Below, piece after piece: positions 18,824 through 27,413 of a DNA stretch of 64,000 nucleotides (the first letter of the stretch is position 1; the number at the start of each line of letters is the position of its first letter). The DNA is taken from NCBI GenBank assembly GCA_002478885.1, contig DLKC01000048.1:1-64000 (forward strand), read 5' to 3'. The DNA is from Chitinophagaceae bacterium UBA7600 (GTDB lineage Bacteria > Bacteroidota > Bacteroidia > Chitinophagales > Chitinophagaceae). Made by a program: the position numbers and the translations under genes. Under the pieces are notes generated by a model. That model did no database searches and was not told the DNA's origin. It saw only the letters and a list, made by a program, of their open reading frames with translations.

Positions 18824-18829
18824 CGCAAT

Positions 18830-19558
18830 ATGGAAACAATTGAAACGCAGGTACCAGGCAGCAGTAAACGTATATTGATCACAGGCATACTGCTCGCCTT
18901 CTTATTACCATCCGTTGTGTTACTGGCCGACCGGTATTTTCTGCCCGTCCTGCACATTGATATATTGAGCGCCGGATCGTTTTTTATTTCGCGATGCTTA
19001 TTATGGATCTCGCTTGCAGTTTTATGGTTGTATGCAAAACGCAAAGAGCAGCGGCCATTCCTGCTATGGAACGAAAAAGAATACGACGCAGGTTTTTATG
19101 TAGCTGCATTGATGATCATGATGCTTGTGATATTCGCGGGCTCTGTTGGTATAAGCCTGCTGATCAAACTAGCCGGCCCCATCCAACAAAGCAGCCGCTT
19201 TGCCGATGTGATGAAAGTATTGCAACACAACTACCCGCTCATGTTCTTCACGCTGATTACCGCAGGTATTATGGAAGAACTGGTGTTCCGCGGTTACCTG
19301 TTGCCAAGACTCAACCTCCTATTTAAAAACAAATGGCTGTCCATTGTTCTCTCTTCTATATTATTTGGTTTAATACATCTTGGTTGGGGCACCATACAGA
19401 ATGTGGTGGTACCCTTTTTCATCGGCATCATCTTCGCCATTTTTTATGAACGTTACCGTAACATAAAAATCCTGATGCTTTGCCATTTCCTGTGGGACCT
19501 GTTGGTTTTGTCGTTAAGCCTCGCATCCGCTTCAGGGAAAATAACACCGCACCAGTAA
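18830..19558 (+). CDS. CPBP family intramembrane glutamic endopeptidase
   Basis: A 242-residue membrane protease with about seven to eight hydrophobic helices. The three Abi/CPBP motifs are all present: EELVFRG (Glu149-Glu150 and Arg154), the FGLIHLG helix around 178-184 (His), and CHFLWD near 220 (second His and Asp). Family members cleave prenylated or other membrane substrates and in some bacteria act in bacteriocin immunity. It begins 6 bases after the oxidase stop, as the third gene of the operon that starts at 17225. Confidence 0.88.
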   Translation: METIETQVPGSSKRILITGILLAFLLPSVVLLADRYFLPVLHIDILSAGSFFISRCLLWISLAVLWLYAKRKEQRPFLLWNEKEYDAGFYVAALMIMMLVIFAGSVGISLLIKLAGPIQQSSRFADVMKVLQHNYPLMFFTLITAGIMEELVFRGYLLPRLNLLFKNKWLSIVLSSILFGLIHLGWGTIQNVVVPFFIGIIFAIFYERYRNIKILMLCHFLWDLLVLSLSLASASGKITPHQ

Positions 19559-19587
19559 TGCTGCCGGGTAAGGGACAAAGCGTAGCA

Positions 19588-19626
19588 GCGTGCATGCCAG
19601 ATAAGCGGGCTCTATCGCGCAAGAAA
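19588..19626 (+). repeat. dispersed intergenic repeat, long form (partial)
   Basis: GCGTGCATGCCAGATAAGC, then CTCTATCGCGCAAG, running straight into the terminator hairpin AAAAGCCCGG. The segment CTCT(A/G)xCGCGCAAGAAAAGCCC is shared with the copy at 17131-17180. Confidence 0.5.
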
Positions 19627-19654
19627 AGCCCGGCTTCTCCGCAAAAGCCGGGCT
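19622..19654 (-). terminator. rho-independent terminator for the Gfo/Idh/MocA gene
   Basis: 10-bp stem AGCCCGGCTT (19627-19636) with AAGCCGGGCT (19645-19654). The T-run is on the minus strand (TTTTCTT), so it serves the gene ending at 19683. The convergent CPBP gene may use the hairpin too. Confidence 0.75.
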
Positions 19655-19682
19655 CAAAAGAAATATTTGTATAACCTACTCG

Positions 19683-20948
19683 TTACACGAACTGCGCAAG
19701 ATTTAATTTAGGGTCAATCCTTTGATTGGAAAAATAGACTTCGTCCCATGTCATGAGTCGCTGTGCGGTTGCCGATTCGCGGCCGAGAATCGCAGTGAGT
19801 GTTGACTCGGCGCCTGAACGCGCTTCGTTGATATAATTGCCGCTGACGATGCTATCGATAAATGCTTTGTCCTTATTTGAATCAGCATCATGCAGCGATG
19901 AATTAAACACCCCGGCAGCTTGCTGGGCAGGCGTTAATTCTGCATCAGTCCTGGCGACGCCGGAGTCCCATTGATTATCGCCCTCTATAAACACGCCGCC
20001 GCTGTAATGTGCCACAGCACTGCCTTTACTGCCAAGGAACCTGCAGCAGACATCCCCAAACTTCGGGCCCACTTTGGTCGTATGAATGCTTACACTTACT
20101 TCATTCGGGTATTCGTATATCACCTGGAAGTTACTGAAGGCATCACCTACCGGCAGCTTTCCTTTTGCACTTGCACGGCCAACTGCATTCACCGGGTGGC
20201 CCTGCAATGCCCAGTTGCAAACATCCAGCATATGAATGCCCTGGTCTAACAGTGTGTCGCCCGACATTGCCCGGAAATAATAATGGTTGCGGATGCGGAA
20301 TTCATCGTCAGACACATTTTTGATATCAATGAACGGCGTACCAGATGAAAAGTAATAAAGCTGCACCGTGATCAGTTCTCCAATATCGCCGCGCTGAACC
20401 CTTTTTACCATTTCTGCGTAGGCACTCGCATGACGAATCTGGAAACCGATAGCGAGGCTCTGTTTGCCACGCACCCTTTCACCGGCTTCGATTACACGCC
20501 TGCAACCATCCACATCTGTTGAAACAGGCTTCTCACAATAAGCATGTTTGCCAGCAGCCAAAGCAGCTTCCAGAATTTCCACATGCGCATAACAGGGCGT
20601 GGAGATCAGCACTGCATCAATATCTTTATTTTCCAGCAAACGCATATAGGCTTTTGATCCCTTATAGATATTTTGCTTGCTGATGGCGCCAAAACCTTTG
20701 GCGGCATTCAGCTTATTATAGTTTGTTTCAGCAGCCTGCAGTTTATCAGGAAAAAGATCTGCAATGGCGACTATATTGCTGTTGGTGTTTTCAGAAATGG
20801 AACTGATAACCGCCGTACCACGGTTTCCGCAACCGATAACGCCCATGCGTACTGCACTGTTTGCAGCGGTACCAAAAGCAAGCCCGGGTTTAACAATAGT
20901 AAATGCTGAGAATGCGGCGGTGGTGCGCAAGAATGATCTTCTTTCCAT
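19683..20948 (-). CDS. Gfo/Idh/MocA family oxidoreductase, Tat-exported
   Basis: A 421-residue NAD(P)-dependent dehydrogenase-like protein with a twin-arginine leader (MERRSFLRTTAAF), implying folded export to the periplasm with its cofactor. The dinucleotide-binding GVIGCGNRG is at 36-44 and the conserved EKP at 139-141 contributes the catalytic Lys140. The C-terminal half has the family's GDTLLDQGIHMLDVCNWAL helix. Substrates are typically sugars or inositols and cannot be assigned here. It is monocistronic, with its own terminator. Confidence 0.88.
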   Translation of the reverse strand: MERRSFLRTTAAFSAFTIVKPGLAFGTAANSAVRMGVIGCGNRGTAVISSISENTNSNIVAIADLFPDKLQAAETNYNKLNAAKGFGAISKQNIYKGSKAYMRLLENKDIDAVLISTPCYAHVEILEAALAAGKHAYCEKPVSTDVDGCRRVIEAGERVRGKQSLAIGFQIRHASAYAEMVKRVQRGDIGELITVQLYYFSSGTPFIDIKNVSDDEFRIRNHYYFRAMSGDTLLDQGIHMLDVCNWALQGHPVNAVGRASAKGKLPVGDAFSNFQVIYEYPNEVSVSIHTTKVGPKFGDVCCRFLGSKGSAVAHYSGGVFIEGDNQWDSGVARTDAELTPAQQAAGVFNSSLHDADSNKDKAFIDSIVSGNYINEARSGAESTLTAILGRESATAQRLMTWDEVYFSNQRIDPKLNLAQFV

Positions 20949-21038
20949 GATGTTGATTTTAGCGGGTTAATAAAGCGATCGTTATTGCTGCCCAAGTTAT
21001 TTTAAAGCGTATAGCTGTGCAAAAAATAGAGCATAAAT

Positions 21039-21094
21039 TTTGGAGCCCGGCTACAGAACATACATCGAACTTCCGTTGCGTCGCACCCTTCAGC
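21039..21094 (-). repeat. dispersed intergenic repeat, short form
   Basis: Minus-orientation copy: core GTTGCGTCGCACCC at 21075-21088 with head CTTCAGC, tail GGAGCCCGGCTACAG at its left. It lies in a gap of about 600 bases (20949-21544) between divergent genes. In the rest of that gap I see no convincing gene, RNA or terminator; the short open frame at 21279-21524 lacks any recognisable sequence. Confidence 0.65.
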
Positions 21095-21544
21095 GTTCGG
21101 TCCAATATGCGGCAAACCCATTCCATACAAAGGAATCCGTTTCCACCTGGTGGCCATCTGACAGTTTAACTGCCGTAGCCCACAAAGCAGCCGGACAAGT
21201 TTTACAGTAAAATAATATCGAATTAAAATCCATGACCCCGTAGAGGTCATTTGACAATACCCTGTCAATTACCTGCTCATGTCGCGTCAAGCAATAATTA
21301 AACTAAACAATTCGTTTATAACTACTTACGAGAAGTACCGGGTTAAAAAATCACGACAAGAAAGCTCAATATTACCTTCGACCAAGCTAAATAGAGCCAA
21401 TGCCGCCGCAGCGTTTTGCCTCATTTCAGGAGCGTTAAAGAAATTATATAAAGACTTTCCAGGGCCAGGCAGGCTGCTTTGCGCAGGATTTTTGCTGAGT
21501 GGGCTTTGTCAAAAAATCCGTTAATCATTCAAAAAAATCAGCCT

Positions 21545-22270
21545 GTGCAAAAAATCAAACCGAAGATACTGATGAGCCTTGCTATTGCCATTTTGGTTAC
21601 CACAGCTTCCTTTTCATTTACCGGTGACAATACCGAGTTTTGTTACACCGAGGCAACCCCGTCCACCACTGCCGTTACACAACCCATAAAACTTTTCAAT
21701 GCGCTTAATCTTGGCCTTACAGGCGTTTCAGAAGCCGCCTTTGATTGTGCCATAAAAGGATGGGAAAAATTAAAAGCAGCCGGTGAAATCCGCAACGATT
21801 CGGTTATTTCCATTATCGATTTCACAAAGACATCTGATCAAAAGCGGCTTTTTGTGATAAACCTGCATACCGGAAGGTTACTGTTTAACACATGGGTTTC
21901 CCACGGCCGTAATTCCGGTTTATCAAAAGCAGCATTGTTTTCGAATGAGCAAAGCAGTTATAAAAGCAGCCTTGGTTTTTATGTAACAGAAAACACTTAC
22001 CAGGGCAAGCATGGCTATTCATTGAGATTAAAGGGTGAAGAAGCAGGCATTAACGACCGTGCAGAAGAAAGAGGCATCGTAATGCATGCAGCAGACTATG
22101 TAAATGAATCATTCATTAAGAGCAGAGGTTATATCGGCCGTAGCGAAGGTTGCCCCGCTATACCGCAGCAGATTCACCAGCAGCTTATTTCGCAGATAAA
22201 AAACGGCAGCTGTCTTTTTATATACAGCGACAATACTTCTTACCTTTCTCAGTCGCAATTGCTGAATTAA
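21545..22270 (+). CDS. murein L,D-transpeptidase catalytic domain family protein
   Basis: An exported protein of the YkuD_2 type. A signal segment (KPKILMSLAIAILVTTASFSF) precedes a domain with FVINLHTGRLLFNTWVSHG, a conserved GxxLRLKGEE region, MHAADYV (candidate catalytic His) and SEGCPAIP (candidate catalytic Cys). Relatives are annotated as murein L,D-transpeptidase catalytic domain proteins. The frame is open back to 21479; a GTG at 21545 gives a conventional basic signal-peptide start and is preferred, with ATG 21572 as an alternative. It is followed by a perfect terminator. Confidence 0.8.
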   Translation: MQKIKPKILMSLAIAILVTTASFSFTGDNTEFCYTEATPSTTAVTQPIKLFNALNLGLTGVSEAAFDCAIKGWEKLKAAGEIRNDSVISIIDFTKTSDQKRLFVINLHTGRLLFNTWVSHGRNSGLSKAALFSNEQSSYKSSLGFYVTENTYQGKHGYSLRLKGEEAGINDRAEERGIVMHAADYVNESFIKSRGYIGRSEGCPAIPQQIHQQLISQIKNGSCLFIYSDNTSYLSQSQLLN

Positions 22271-22298
22271 GCTATAAAAGAGAGAAAACGTGCAATAT

Positions 22299-22327
22299 AT
22301 CCCGGGCAGCAACCCGGGATTTTTTAT
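22299..22327 (+). terminator. rho-independent terminator
   Basis: ATCCCGGG (22299-22306) pairs perfectly with CCCGGGAT (22313-22320) and is followed by a run of six T. Confidence 0.85.
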
Positions 22328-22420
22328 TCGTGGTTTCGATGAATGATCCGGAATTCTGTGACGAATTAAAAAAGCAGGTTTAGCTGATTTTAAAATGACC
22401 TGGTACAAACGAAGCCATGA

Positions 22421-22497
22421 CACACAAGTCTCCGATGCCGGATAACCCGATGCTTCAGCGCAACAAATGTCAACTGCCTTTTCAAAAGCAGGGCCCA
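22421..22497 (+). repeat. dispersed intergenic repeat, long form (diverged)
   Basis: ACACAAGTCTCCGATGCCGG, then ATAACCCG, CAGCGCAACAAATG and a tail AGCAGGGCCC. It lies between the convergent L,D-transpeptidase and penicillin acylase genes. Confidence 0.5.
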
Positions 22498-22525
22498 TCA
22501 AATATGATCAGCCAGGCCCGGGAGT

Positions 22526-24706
22526 TTATTCACCAGGATGATACGTCCGTTCTGCGTGTTTTACTACATCCTCCCTGTAGAAGAGCACCTCTTTAAACTG
22601 GCCATGTGTATACATTTCCAATTGATCGCTAAAGTGTTTTGAACCGGGGTCGCCGCTTTCACCGCCAGCGAGCAGGGATTTCGCTTTTATTTTTTTACCG
22701 AACTCAACGGCGCAGATAAAACTGTTGCCACCATTGCCATAACGCTTCTGCGTACCATAATAATCGCTGCCAAACGAGGCAAGCATGCCCCATTGCGACG
22801 ATGTAAAGCCAACCGGGTAGCTTGTTTTCGTATCGTCGAAAGACACCTGCAGGTCATTTTTTACCCGCTGGAAACGGTTGAGTTCGCCCCAGGCAATATT
22901 CCATGTTCCAAACTTATCTGTAAGGTTGTTTACGGCTTTTGCAAGAGGCATTAATAACTCCTCAGCCGAAGCATTTGCCACGAAATTTTTAGTACCATCG
23001 ACCTGGTCAGTCTCCCCCTCCTCAATATAGACCTTTCTTATTACCGAATTCAGCCGTTCGGCCCACTCCACCGCAAGGGTGGTGGCAACAGATTGTTCAG
23101 CGGTATGAAAGTCCCATTGCTTTAAAACCGCAATGGGTTCTTTTAAAAGGTTGTACAACGAATCGCCTGGCTTAACCGTGCTTTCAAATTTAGCCAGCAA
23201 TGCGGGAAGCAGCGATGCAAATGCAGGCAGGTAGGTTGTATAACCAGCCCTGATCATTTTATCGATGTCAAAGTGTTCTTTGTTATTAAGCTCACGGGCC
23301 GCATTAATGCCACGGAAGTTCTCGCCATCGGGGGCCATATAGGGCGGGTAGTGTTTTTTGTCCGGGCTGCTGCTCCCGGAAACGGTAAAGGGTGTGGAGT
23401 TGCAGTTTTGTATAAAACCTGATGAAGGATTATACACATGGACTATATCATCCAGCTGATGCAATCCTTTCCATTCGGTGGCAGAATTTGAGCCGTCGAC
23501 CACTTTACCCCAGTTGTATTTTGTATCCCTCACCGGTATGAAATCGCCGTGCCAGTAAGCGATGTTACCGTCTTTATCTGCATACACTGTATTATTGGAA
23601 GTGTTGGCGCGAATGGCCATCGTCTTTTTGAAAGATTCAAAGCCTGTTGCCTTGGTGCGCAGCCAGCATTGGATTAATCCATCCAGTGATTGATTGTTTG
23701 CTTTAACGCTGATGAGTTTTCCATCGCGCTTTGCCATCACGGGCCCGTGACCAGTAGCATACGTGGTAATGTTTTTTGTATCAAATCCATTTCCTGTTTT
23801 ATAGCGAAAGCTCATCGCCTGTTGCTTAACAGGTTTTAACTGCCCGTCGTATTCATAAAACAGTTCGCTATTCTTTTTCGTGATGTTTTCGGCATACATA
23901 TCGGCTACATCCACATTGCTCGACGTATGCATCCACCCGCAGTTTTCATTAAAACCCTGGTATACGAAGAACTGTCCCCAAGTAACGGCGCCATAAACAT
24001 CCAGGCCTTCTTCACTTGTAACCTGGACCTCGGGCCTGAAATAAAAGGTCACATGCGGGTTGATGTATAAAATTGCATTACCAGAAATGGTTCTCGAGGG
24101 CGACAATGCAAAACCATTCGAACCTGTTAATCGCTCTGCTCCGCGTTCTTTATTGGAGACCAGTGAAGCGGTTGTTCCGAAATACAAACTGCCGGCATCG
24201 TTTTCTGTAATGTCGCCTGTGCTGATAGCGCCGATGCTTCCATCGGTCCATAGTAGCGGGTACCAGGGCTGAAACTTTGAAAGCAGCGCCGGCTTTACCG
24301 CCGGGTGTGTGTAGAGGTAGTAATTTACCCCGTCGGCAAAAGCGTTCATGAGTTTTACCAGCCATTGCGGGCTTTTGCTATAATCCTGCATCGCCTGTAA
24401 AGAATCAATTACAAGGCGCACATAGAGGTCGTTGTTTAATTCTTTCTCACCAAACACTTCGGATTTGCGACCGAGCTTTTCAATATAGTTCATCTCCACC
24501 CTTTGAAAATCGTCTTCACATTGTGCGTACAATAAACCAAACACGGCATCTGCATCGCTTTTGCCATAGATGTGCGGAATGCCCCAGTTGTCCCGGATAA
24601 TGGTTACACGGTCTGCCTGTGCCCGCCACCTGGCTACCTCTTCTCCTGAGGCTGTCTGCGCCGACAAATGGAATGGAATAAACAGGAGTAATATTGCTTT
24701 CTTCAT
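22526..24706 (-). CDS. penicillin acylase family protein
   Basis: A 726-residue N-terminal-nucleophile amidohydrolase, exported (signal peptide 1 to about 16, ending LSA-Q). These enzymes are made as precursors and self-cleave before a Ser that becomes the nucleophile. Here that site is TGSNGFAL with Ser196. The alpha-subunit start DRVTIIRDNWGIPHIYGKSDADAVFGLLYAQ-type segment (about 32-62) and the later NPHVTF and GNIAYWHGD motifs fit the family. Natural substrates may be acylated homoserine lactones or other amides, and cannot be decided here. Length is normal for aculeacin-type acylases. Confidence 0.88.
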   Translation of the reverse strand: MKKAILLLFIPFHLSAQTASGEEVARWRAQADRVTIIRDNWGIPHIYGKSDADAVFGLLYAQCEDDFQRVEMNYIEKLGRKSEVFGEKELNNDLYVRLVIDSLQAMQDYSKSPQWLVKLMNAFADGVNYYLYTHPAVKPALLSKFQPWYPLLWTDGSIGAISTGDITENDAGSLYFGTTASLVSNKERGAERLTGSNGFALSPSRTISGNAILYINPHVTFYFRPEVQVTSEEGLDVYGAVTWGQFFVYQGFNENCGWMHTSSNVDVADMYAENITKKNSELFYEYDGQLKPVKQQAMSFRYKTGNGFDTKNITTYATGHGPVMAKRDGKLISVKANNQSLDGLIQCWLRTKATGFESFKKTMAIRANTSNNTVYADKDGNIAYWHGDFIPVRDTKYNWGKVVDGSNSATEWKGLHQLDDIVHVYNPSSGFIQNCNSTPFTVSGSSSPDKKHYPPYMAPDGENFRGINAARELNNKEHFDIDKMIRAGYTTYLPAFASLLPALLAKFESTVKPGDSLYNLLKEPIAVLKQWDFHTAEQSVATTLAVEWAERLNSVIRKVYIEEGETDQVDGTKNFVANASAEELLMPLAKAVNNLTDKFGTWNIAWGELNRFQRVKNDLQVSFDDTKTSYPVGFTSSQWGMLASFGSDYYGTQKRYGNGGNSFICAVEFGKKIKAKSLLAGGESGDPGSKHFSDQLEMYTHGQFKEVLFYREDVVKHAERTYHPGE

Positions 24707-24782
24707 GATCAGGTGGTTGTAAATTTATTACTGTTGCTGCGTGCCAGTCGTCGCATGACCCGCGCTTATATAATGATCGATA

Positions 24783-25295
24783 CTACTCACAGTCACAAAT
24801 CCATTCCTTACCGAGATCGATCACCGTAACAACTGTTACCTCGTCGCTGCAAGGCGCGAAGATCATGCGCACATGCTGGTTATCTTTTGTATAGCCCTCC
24901 ACCGCGTACTTCTTTTTGCAGTCATCTTTTTGTTTCAGGTCGCTTTTTGCATAGTTGATCTTTCCTTCAAGTAAGATCTGCCTCACTTCCTGTTCGGAGA
25001 TATGCCTGCAATCCATACGGCACCTTGCATGTTTGGAATAGTTGATCTGTGCGGGGTTCCTTATTAGTCCATGCGGCTTATAACCGCCGCTGTTTGCCTG
25101 AGCCTGGTTACCGCCGGCCGTTTTTTGTTTCGGCTTGTCATTGCTTTCCCTTTTTGTATTGCCACCCGGTGAATCGTTGGTTACAGGAGCTACGGGTTTA
25201 ACGGCGGGCGTTGAAGTATTGCATTGCTTTATCAGCAAGGCAGCCAATGCCATTACGACAAGCAGGGCAATCGCCAGCAATTTTTTCCTGTTCAT
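24783..25295 (-). CDS. DUF4258 domain protein with N-terminal membrane anchor
   Basis: About 170 residues from the preferred start at 25295 (MNRKKLLAIALLVVMALAALL), giving one N-terminal hydrophobic anchor. A Thr/Pro/Lys/Gln-rich linker follows, and then a C-terminal domain of about 85 residues with YSKHARCRMDCRHISEQEVRQIL, the DUF4258 pattern. The domain has several Cys (ARCRMDC, DDCKKK, APCSDE, CDC), possibly structural or metal-binding. An upstream in-frame ATG at 25421 would add 42 residues that look non-coding. Function unknown; DUF4258 domains are sometimes toxin-like, but no partner gene is adjacent. Confidence 0.7.
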   Translation of the reverse strand: MNRKKLLAIALLVVMALAALLIKQCNTSTPAVKPVAPVTNDSPGGNTKRESNDKPKQKTAGGNQAQANSGGYKPHGLIRNPAQINYSKHARCRMDCRHISEQEVRQILLEGKINYAKSDLKQKDDCKKKYAVEGYTKDNQHVRMIFAPCSDEVTVVTVIDLGKEWICDCE

Positions 25296-25365
25296 ACCGC
25301 AAAATAAATAATTCCCGAGTATGGCAAAATAATTACGATAAGCCATGTCAAGGGGGTAATTTTGT

Positions 25366-25440
25366 ACGTGGCTGCGATGCCATCGGCTACATAGCCCAAC
25401 CAGGCGATAACATGATATCATTCTTTCTATTGCCGGGCAG
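25366..25440 (+). repeat. possible decayed long-form dispersed repeat
   Basis: GGCTGCGATGCCATCGGCTA at the left and CTATTGCCGGGCAG at the right match the long-form head and tail loosely. It lies in the 338-base gap 25296-25633, in which I see no other feature. Confidence 0.3.
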
Positions 25441-25633
25441 AGTAAAGGCAGGTATTGCCAGGACTACAACTGATTAACGCGGTTTTACCCTTATTGTGCG
25501 CTTTTAATACGGCTTTAGGTACGCTTTGGTATTACTTCTCCCACCCTTCAGCATCACTAACTGTGCAATTTCACGCCATTTTTTTAGTAACCCTACCATT
25601 GTTTTTTTCATATTACCGCATTATTTTTAATTC

Positions 25634-26110
25634 ATGGCCAGGCAAAGCGGCAATATATTCATCACAGGCACCATCGGTAATCTCTGTTTCTACCGGATGG
25701 ACGGACAGTATTATGTAAGATTAAAGAGCTCCCTCACAGGAAAAAGAGTAAAGAAAGATCCTGCGTTCAAACGTACGATGTATTATGCTGGTTTATTTGG
25801 TAACGCTTCGGGTATTGATTCGGAAGTTTACAGGGCATTGCCGCCCTCATCAAAAATAAAGGGGTTATACAGGAAGTTAACAGGCATGGCCATGCAGTTA
25901 TTGAAGGAAGGGATTGATAAGGAAAGGATTGTATTGCTATTGCAGGAAAGCCTGATACCGCAAACACCGATTACCCAGAGCGTTGAAACCGATATGCTGC
26001 CCTCCTTGACTAGCAGCAGATTTGTCCATGCCGTTATCAACAGTGTATTCAAGAGTGACGAAGGCCGGCATGTAACTGCCCCATTGGATGATTCACATTC
26101 TCCCCCATAA
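25634..26110 (+). CDS. conserved hypothetical protein, small-repeat N terminus (MARQxG...GTIGN)
   Basis: A 158-residue protein of unknown function. The N terminus MARQSGNIFITGTIGNLCFYRMDG resembles a group of short Bacteroidota proteins that begin MARQxGxIxxxGTIGxxxxY and contain a lysine-rich segment followed by FxRTxxxxxxFGxAS, as here (DPAFKRTMYYAGLFGNASG). The remaining helical segment contains LYRKLTGMAMQLLKEG. No signal peptide or enzymatic motif was seen. It is isolated between the DUF4258 and histone-like genes. The coding call rests on the conserved-looking N terminus and reading frame; the function is not assignable. Confidence 0.65.
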   Translation: MARQSGNIFITGTIGNLCFYRMDGQYYVRLKSSLTGKRVKKDPAFKRTMYYAGLFGNASGIDSEVYRALPPSSKIKGLYRKLTGMAMQLLKEGIDKERIVLLLQESLIPQTPITQSVETDMLPSLTSSRFVHAVINSVFKSDEGRHVTAPLDDSHSPP

Positions 26111-26228
26111 ACGTAGAGCAGTTTGTCGGCTTAAACCACGCATAAATAATTAACCTTGCCACTGCCAAAATGCAGACGTGCAGCAAATACTGTTCTTAAG
26201 GCATGAATAACGCGCCCGAAAGGCAGTA

Positions 26229-26507
26229 TTATTTTGATTTTGGAACGGATTTCCGGGCAACCTTCTTTACCGCTTTCTTTACCGCTTTTTTAGCGGCAGT
26301 TTTCGGTTTTGATGGTTCTGCATTGGACGGCAATACTACCACCTTGCTCAAATGTTTGCTGGCCTTCTTAACGGCTTTTTCAAAATGATCGGATGAAACG
26401 ATGATCTTATAGGAGCCAAGCATTTGAACGAGTTGTTCGGCGATGACGGTACGGCTGATATGCTCCTGGGTTTTTGACGCCTGCTTTGCGTCTTTTTTTA
26501 CTGACAT
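26229..26507 (-). CDS. small histone-H1-like basic protein
   Basis: A 92-residue protein with two parts. Residues 1-65 form an amphipathic helical segment (RTVIAEQLVQMLGSYKIIVSSDHFEKAVKKASKHLSKVV). Residues 66-92 are a Lys/Ala/Pro tail (AKKAVKKAVKKVARKSVPKSK) like those of bacterial histone-H1-type nucleoid proteins. Such tails bind DNA non-specifically. The ATG at 26507 is the only plausible start. The repetitive tail could also reflect simple codon-repeat expansion. No partner gene is adjacent. The coding call is fairly secure; the DNA-binding role is inferred. Confidence 0.7.
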   Translation of the reverse strand: MSVKKDAKQASKTQEHISRTVIAEQLVQMLGSYKIIVSSDHFEKAVKKASKHLSKVVVLPSNAEPSKPKTAAKKAVKKAVKKVARKSVPKSK

Positions 26508-26820
26508 GGGTAATTTTTATTGATAATGTGATAACACAAAAATAATCTTCCCCCACCCTTTGCCAATGTTAAGTTTTTGCCAGCGCATTGTGTCTGCGCC
26601 TGTGTTGCTTTGTCGTTCGCAGGCATAAAATCATCATTGAGTCAGTTTCAACTGGTGCCATGAAAAGGGAACCCTGAACCGAGCGTGGCAACTACAGATG
26701 CTCAATGTGATGTAGCTGGTAACCAAAGAATCAATGGCAAGGTTCGGGCTACAGGGTAAAGCTATGGATGCATCGCATTTTGTATGCCACGAAGAGCGCT
26801 AAAGCTTTTTGGCAAGATGG

Positions 26821-26866
26821 ATACAAATAAAAATTATCATTGTGTACCACGGGTACGACACATAAA
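26821..26866 (+). repeat. diverged upstream copy of the transposase-associated repeat unit
   Basis: ATACAAATAAAAATTATCA matches the AT-rich half of the 67-bp units downstream of the transposase, with one inserted base. It is followed by a hairpin GTACC-ACG-GGTAC and ACGACACATAAAA, aligning with GTCCC-nnn-GGGACGA there. It ends about 10 bases before the transposase start. The rest of the 369-base gap 26508-26876 shows nothing I can assign. Confidence 0.55.
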
Positions 26867-26876
26867 ATTTCAGATC

Positions 26877-27338
26877 ATGGCAAATACCTATTCCCAAATT
26901 CACCTCCAGGTAATATTTGCCGTTAAAAAAAGAACAGGTTTAATTCAGAAAGAATGGAAAGATGAATTGTATAAATACATAACAGGCATTGTCCAGGGCC
27001 AGGGCCACAAATTGTTGGCTATTAATGGAATGCCCGATCATCTTCATATTTTTTTTGGAATGAGGCCAGTACAATCCCTCTCGGATCTGATGCAGGATAT
27101 TAAACAAGACTCTTCCAAGTGGATCAACAATAAAAATTTTATCAAGGATAAGTTCGAATGGCAACAGGGTTTTGGAGCATTTTCTTATAGTAAATCCCAG
27201 GCTCCCAGAGTGATTGCTTACATTCAAAACCAGGAAGCACATCATCGTAAGATTACTTTTTTAGATGAATACAGATCATTTCATGAAAAGTTTGAGATTG
27301 AATATGATGAACGATATTTTTTCAAAACACCCGGATGA
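26877..27338 (+). mobile_element. IS200-like / REP-associated (RAYT-type) Y1 transposase
   Basis: A 153-residue HUH single-strand transposase. The metal-binding HLH is at 55-57 (MPDHLHIFF) and the candidate nucleophile Tyr115 lies in AYIQNQEAHH, equivalent to the Y in QYIENQ of IS608 TnpA. WQQGFGAFSYSKSQ upstream is the usual family segment. All key residues are present, so it may be active. The start MANTYSQIHLQVIFAVK is typical; the upstream 31 in-frame codons run through the repeat and are rejected. No TnpB or accessory gene is present. Hairpin repeats lie on both sides (26821-26866 and 27347-27480), as expected either for an IS200 element or for a RAYT with its REP units. There is no clear target duplication. 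Confidence 0.88.
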
Positions 27339-27346
27339 ATTACGTT

Positions 27347-27413
27347 CTACCAATATTTTGTCCCTAAAGGGACGAAAAGCATACAAATAAAAATATTATT
27401 GAATCATAACATG
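27347..27413 (+). repeat. 67-bp tandem repeat unit 1 (REP-like hairpin)
   Basis: The unit begins CTACCAATATTTTGTCCC, has the hairpin GTCCC-TAAA-GGGAC, then an AT-rich segment ATACAAATAAAAATATTATT and ends CATAACATG. It is directly followed by unit 2, which differs at five positions, two of them in the hairpin loop, so the stem is kept. Confidence 0.85.

Noticed and set aside
21279..21524. 81-residue plus-strand open frame in the gap before the L,D-transpeptidase
   Set aside because: No signal, motif or homologue-like pattern, and it overlaps the start region of the real gene in another frame.
26680..26780. Possible tRNA-like stretch (GGTTCGGGCT near 26741)
   Set aside because: No acceptor or anticodon stem pairing could be formed around it; no tRNA gene was found elsewhere in the window either.
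26877..27338. Suspicion that the transposase had lost its catalytic Tyr (Phe in WQQGFGAF)
   Set aside because: Comparison with the IS608 TnpA arrangement puts the nucleophile in the later AYIQNQ motif, where Tyr115 is present.
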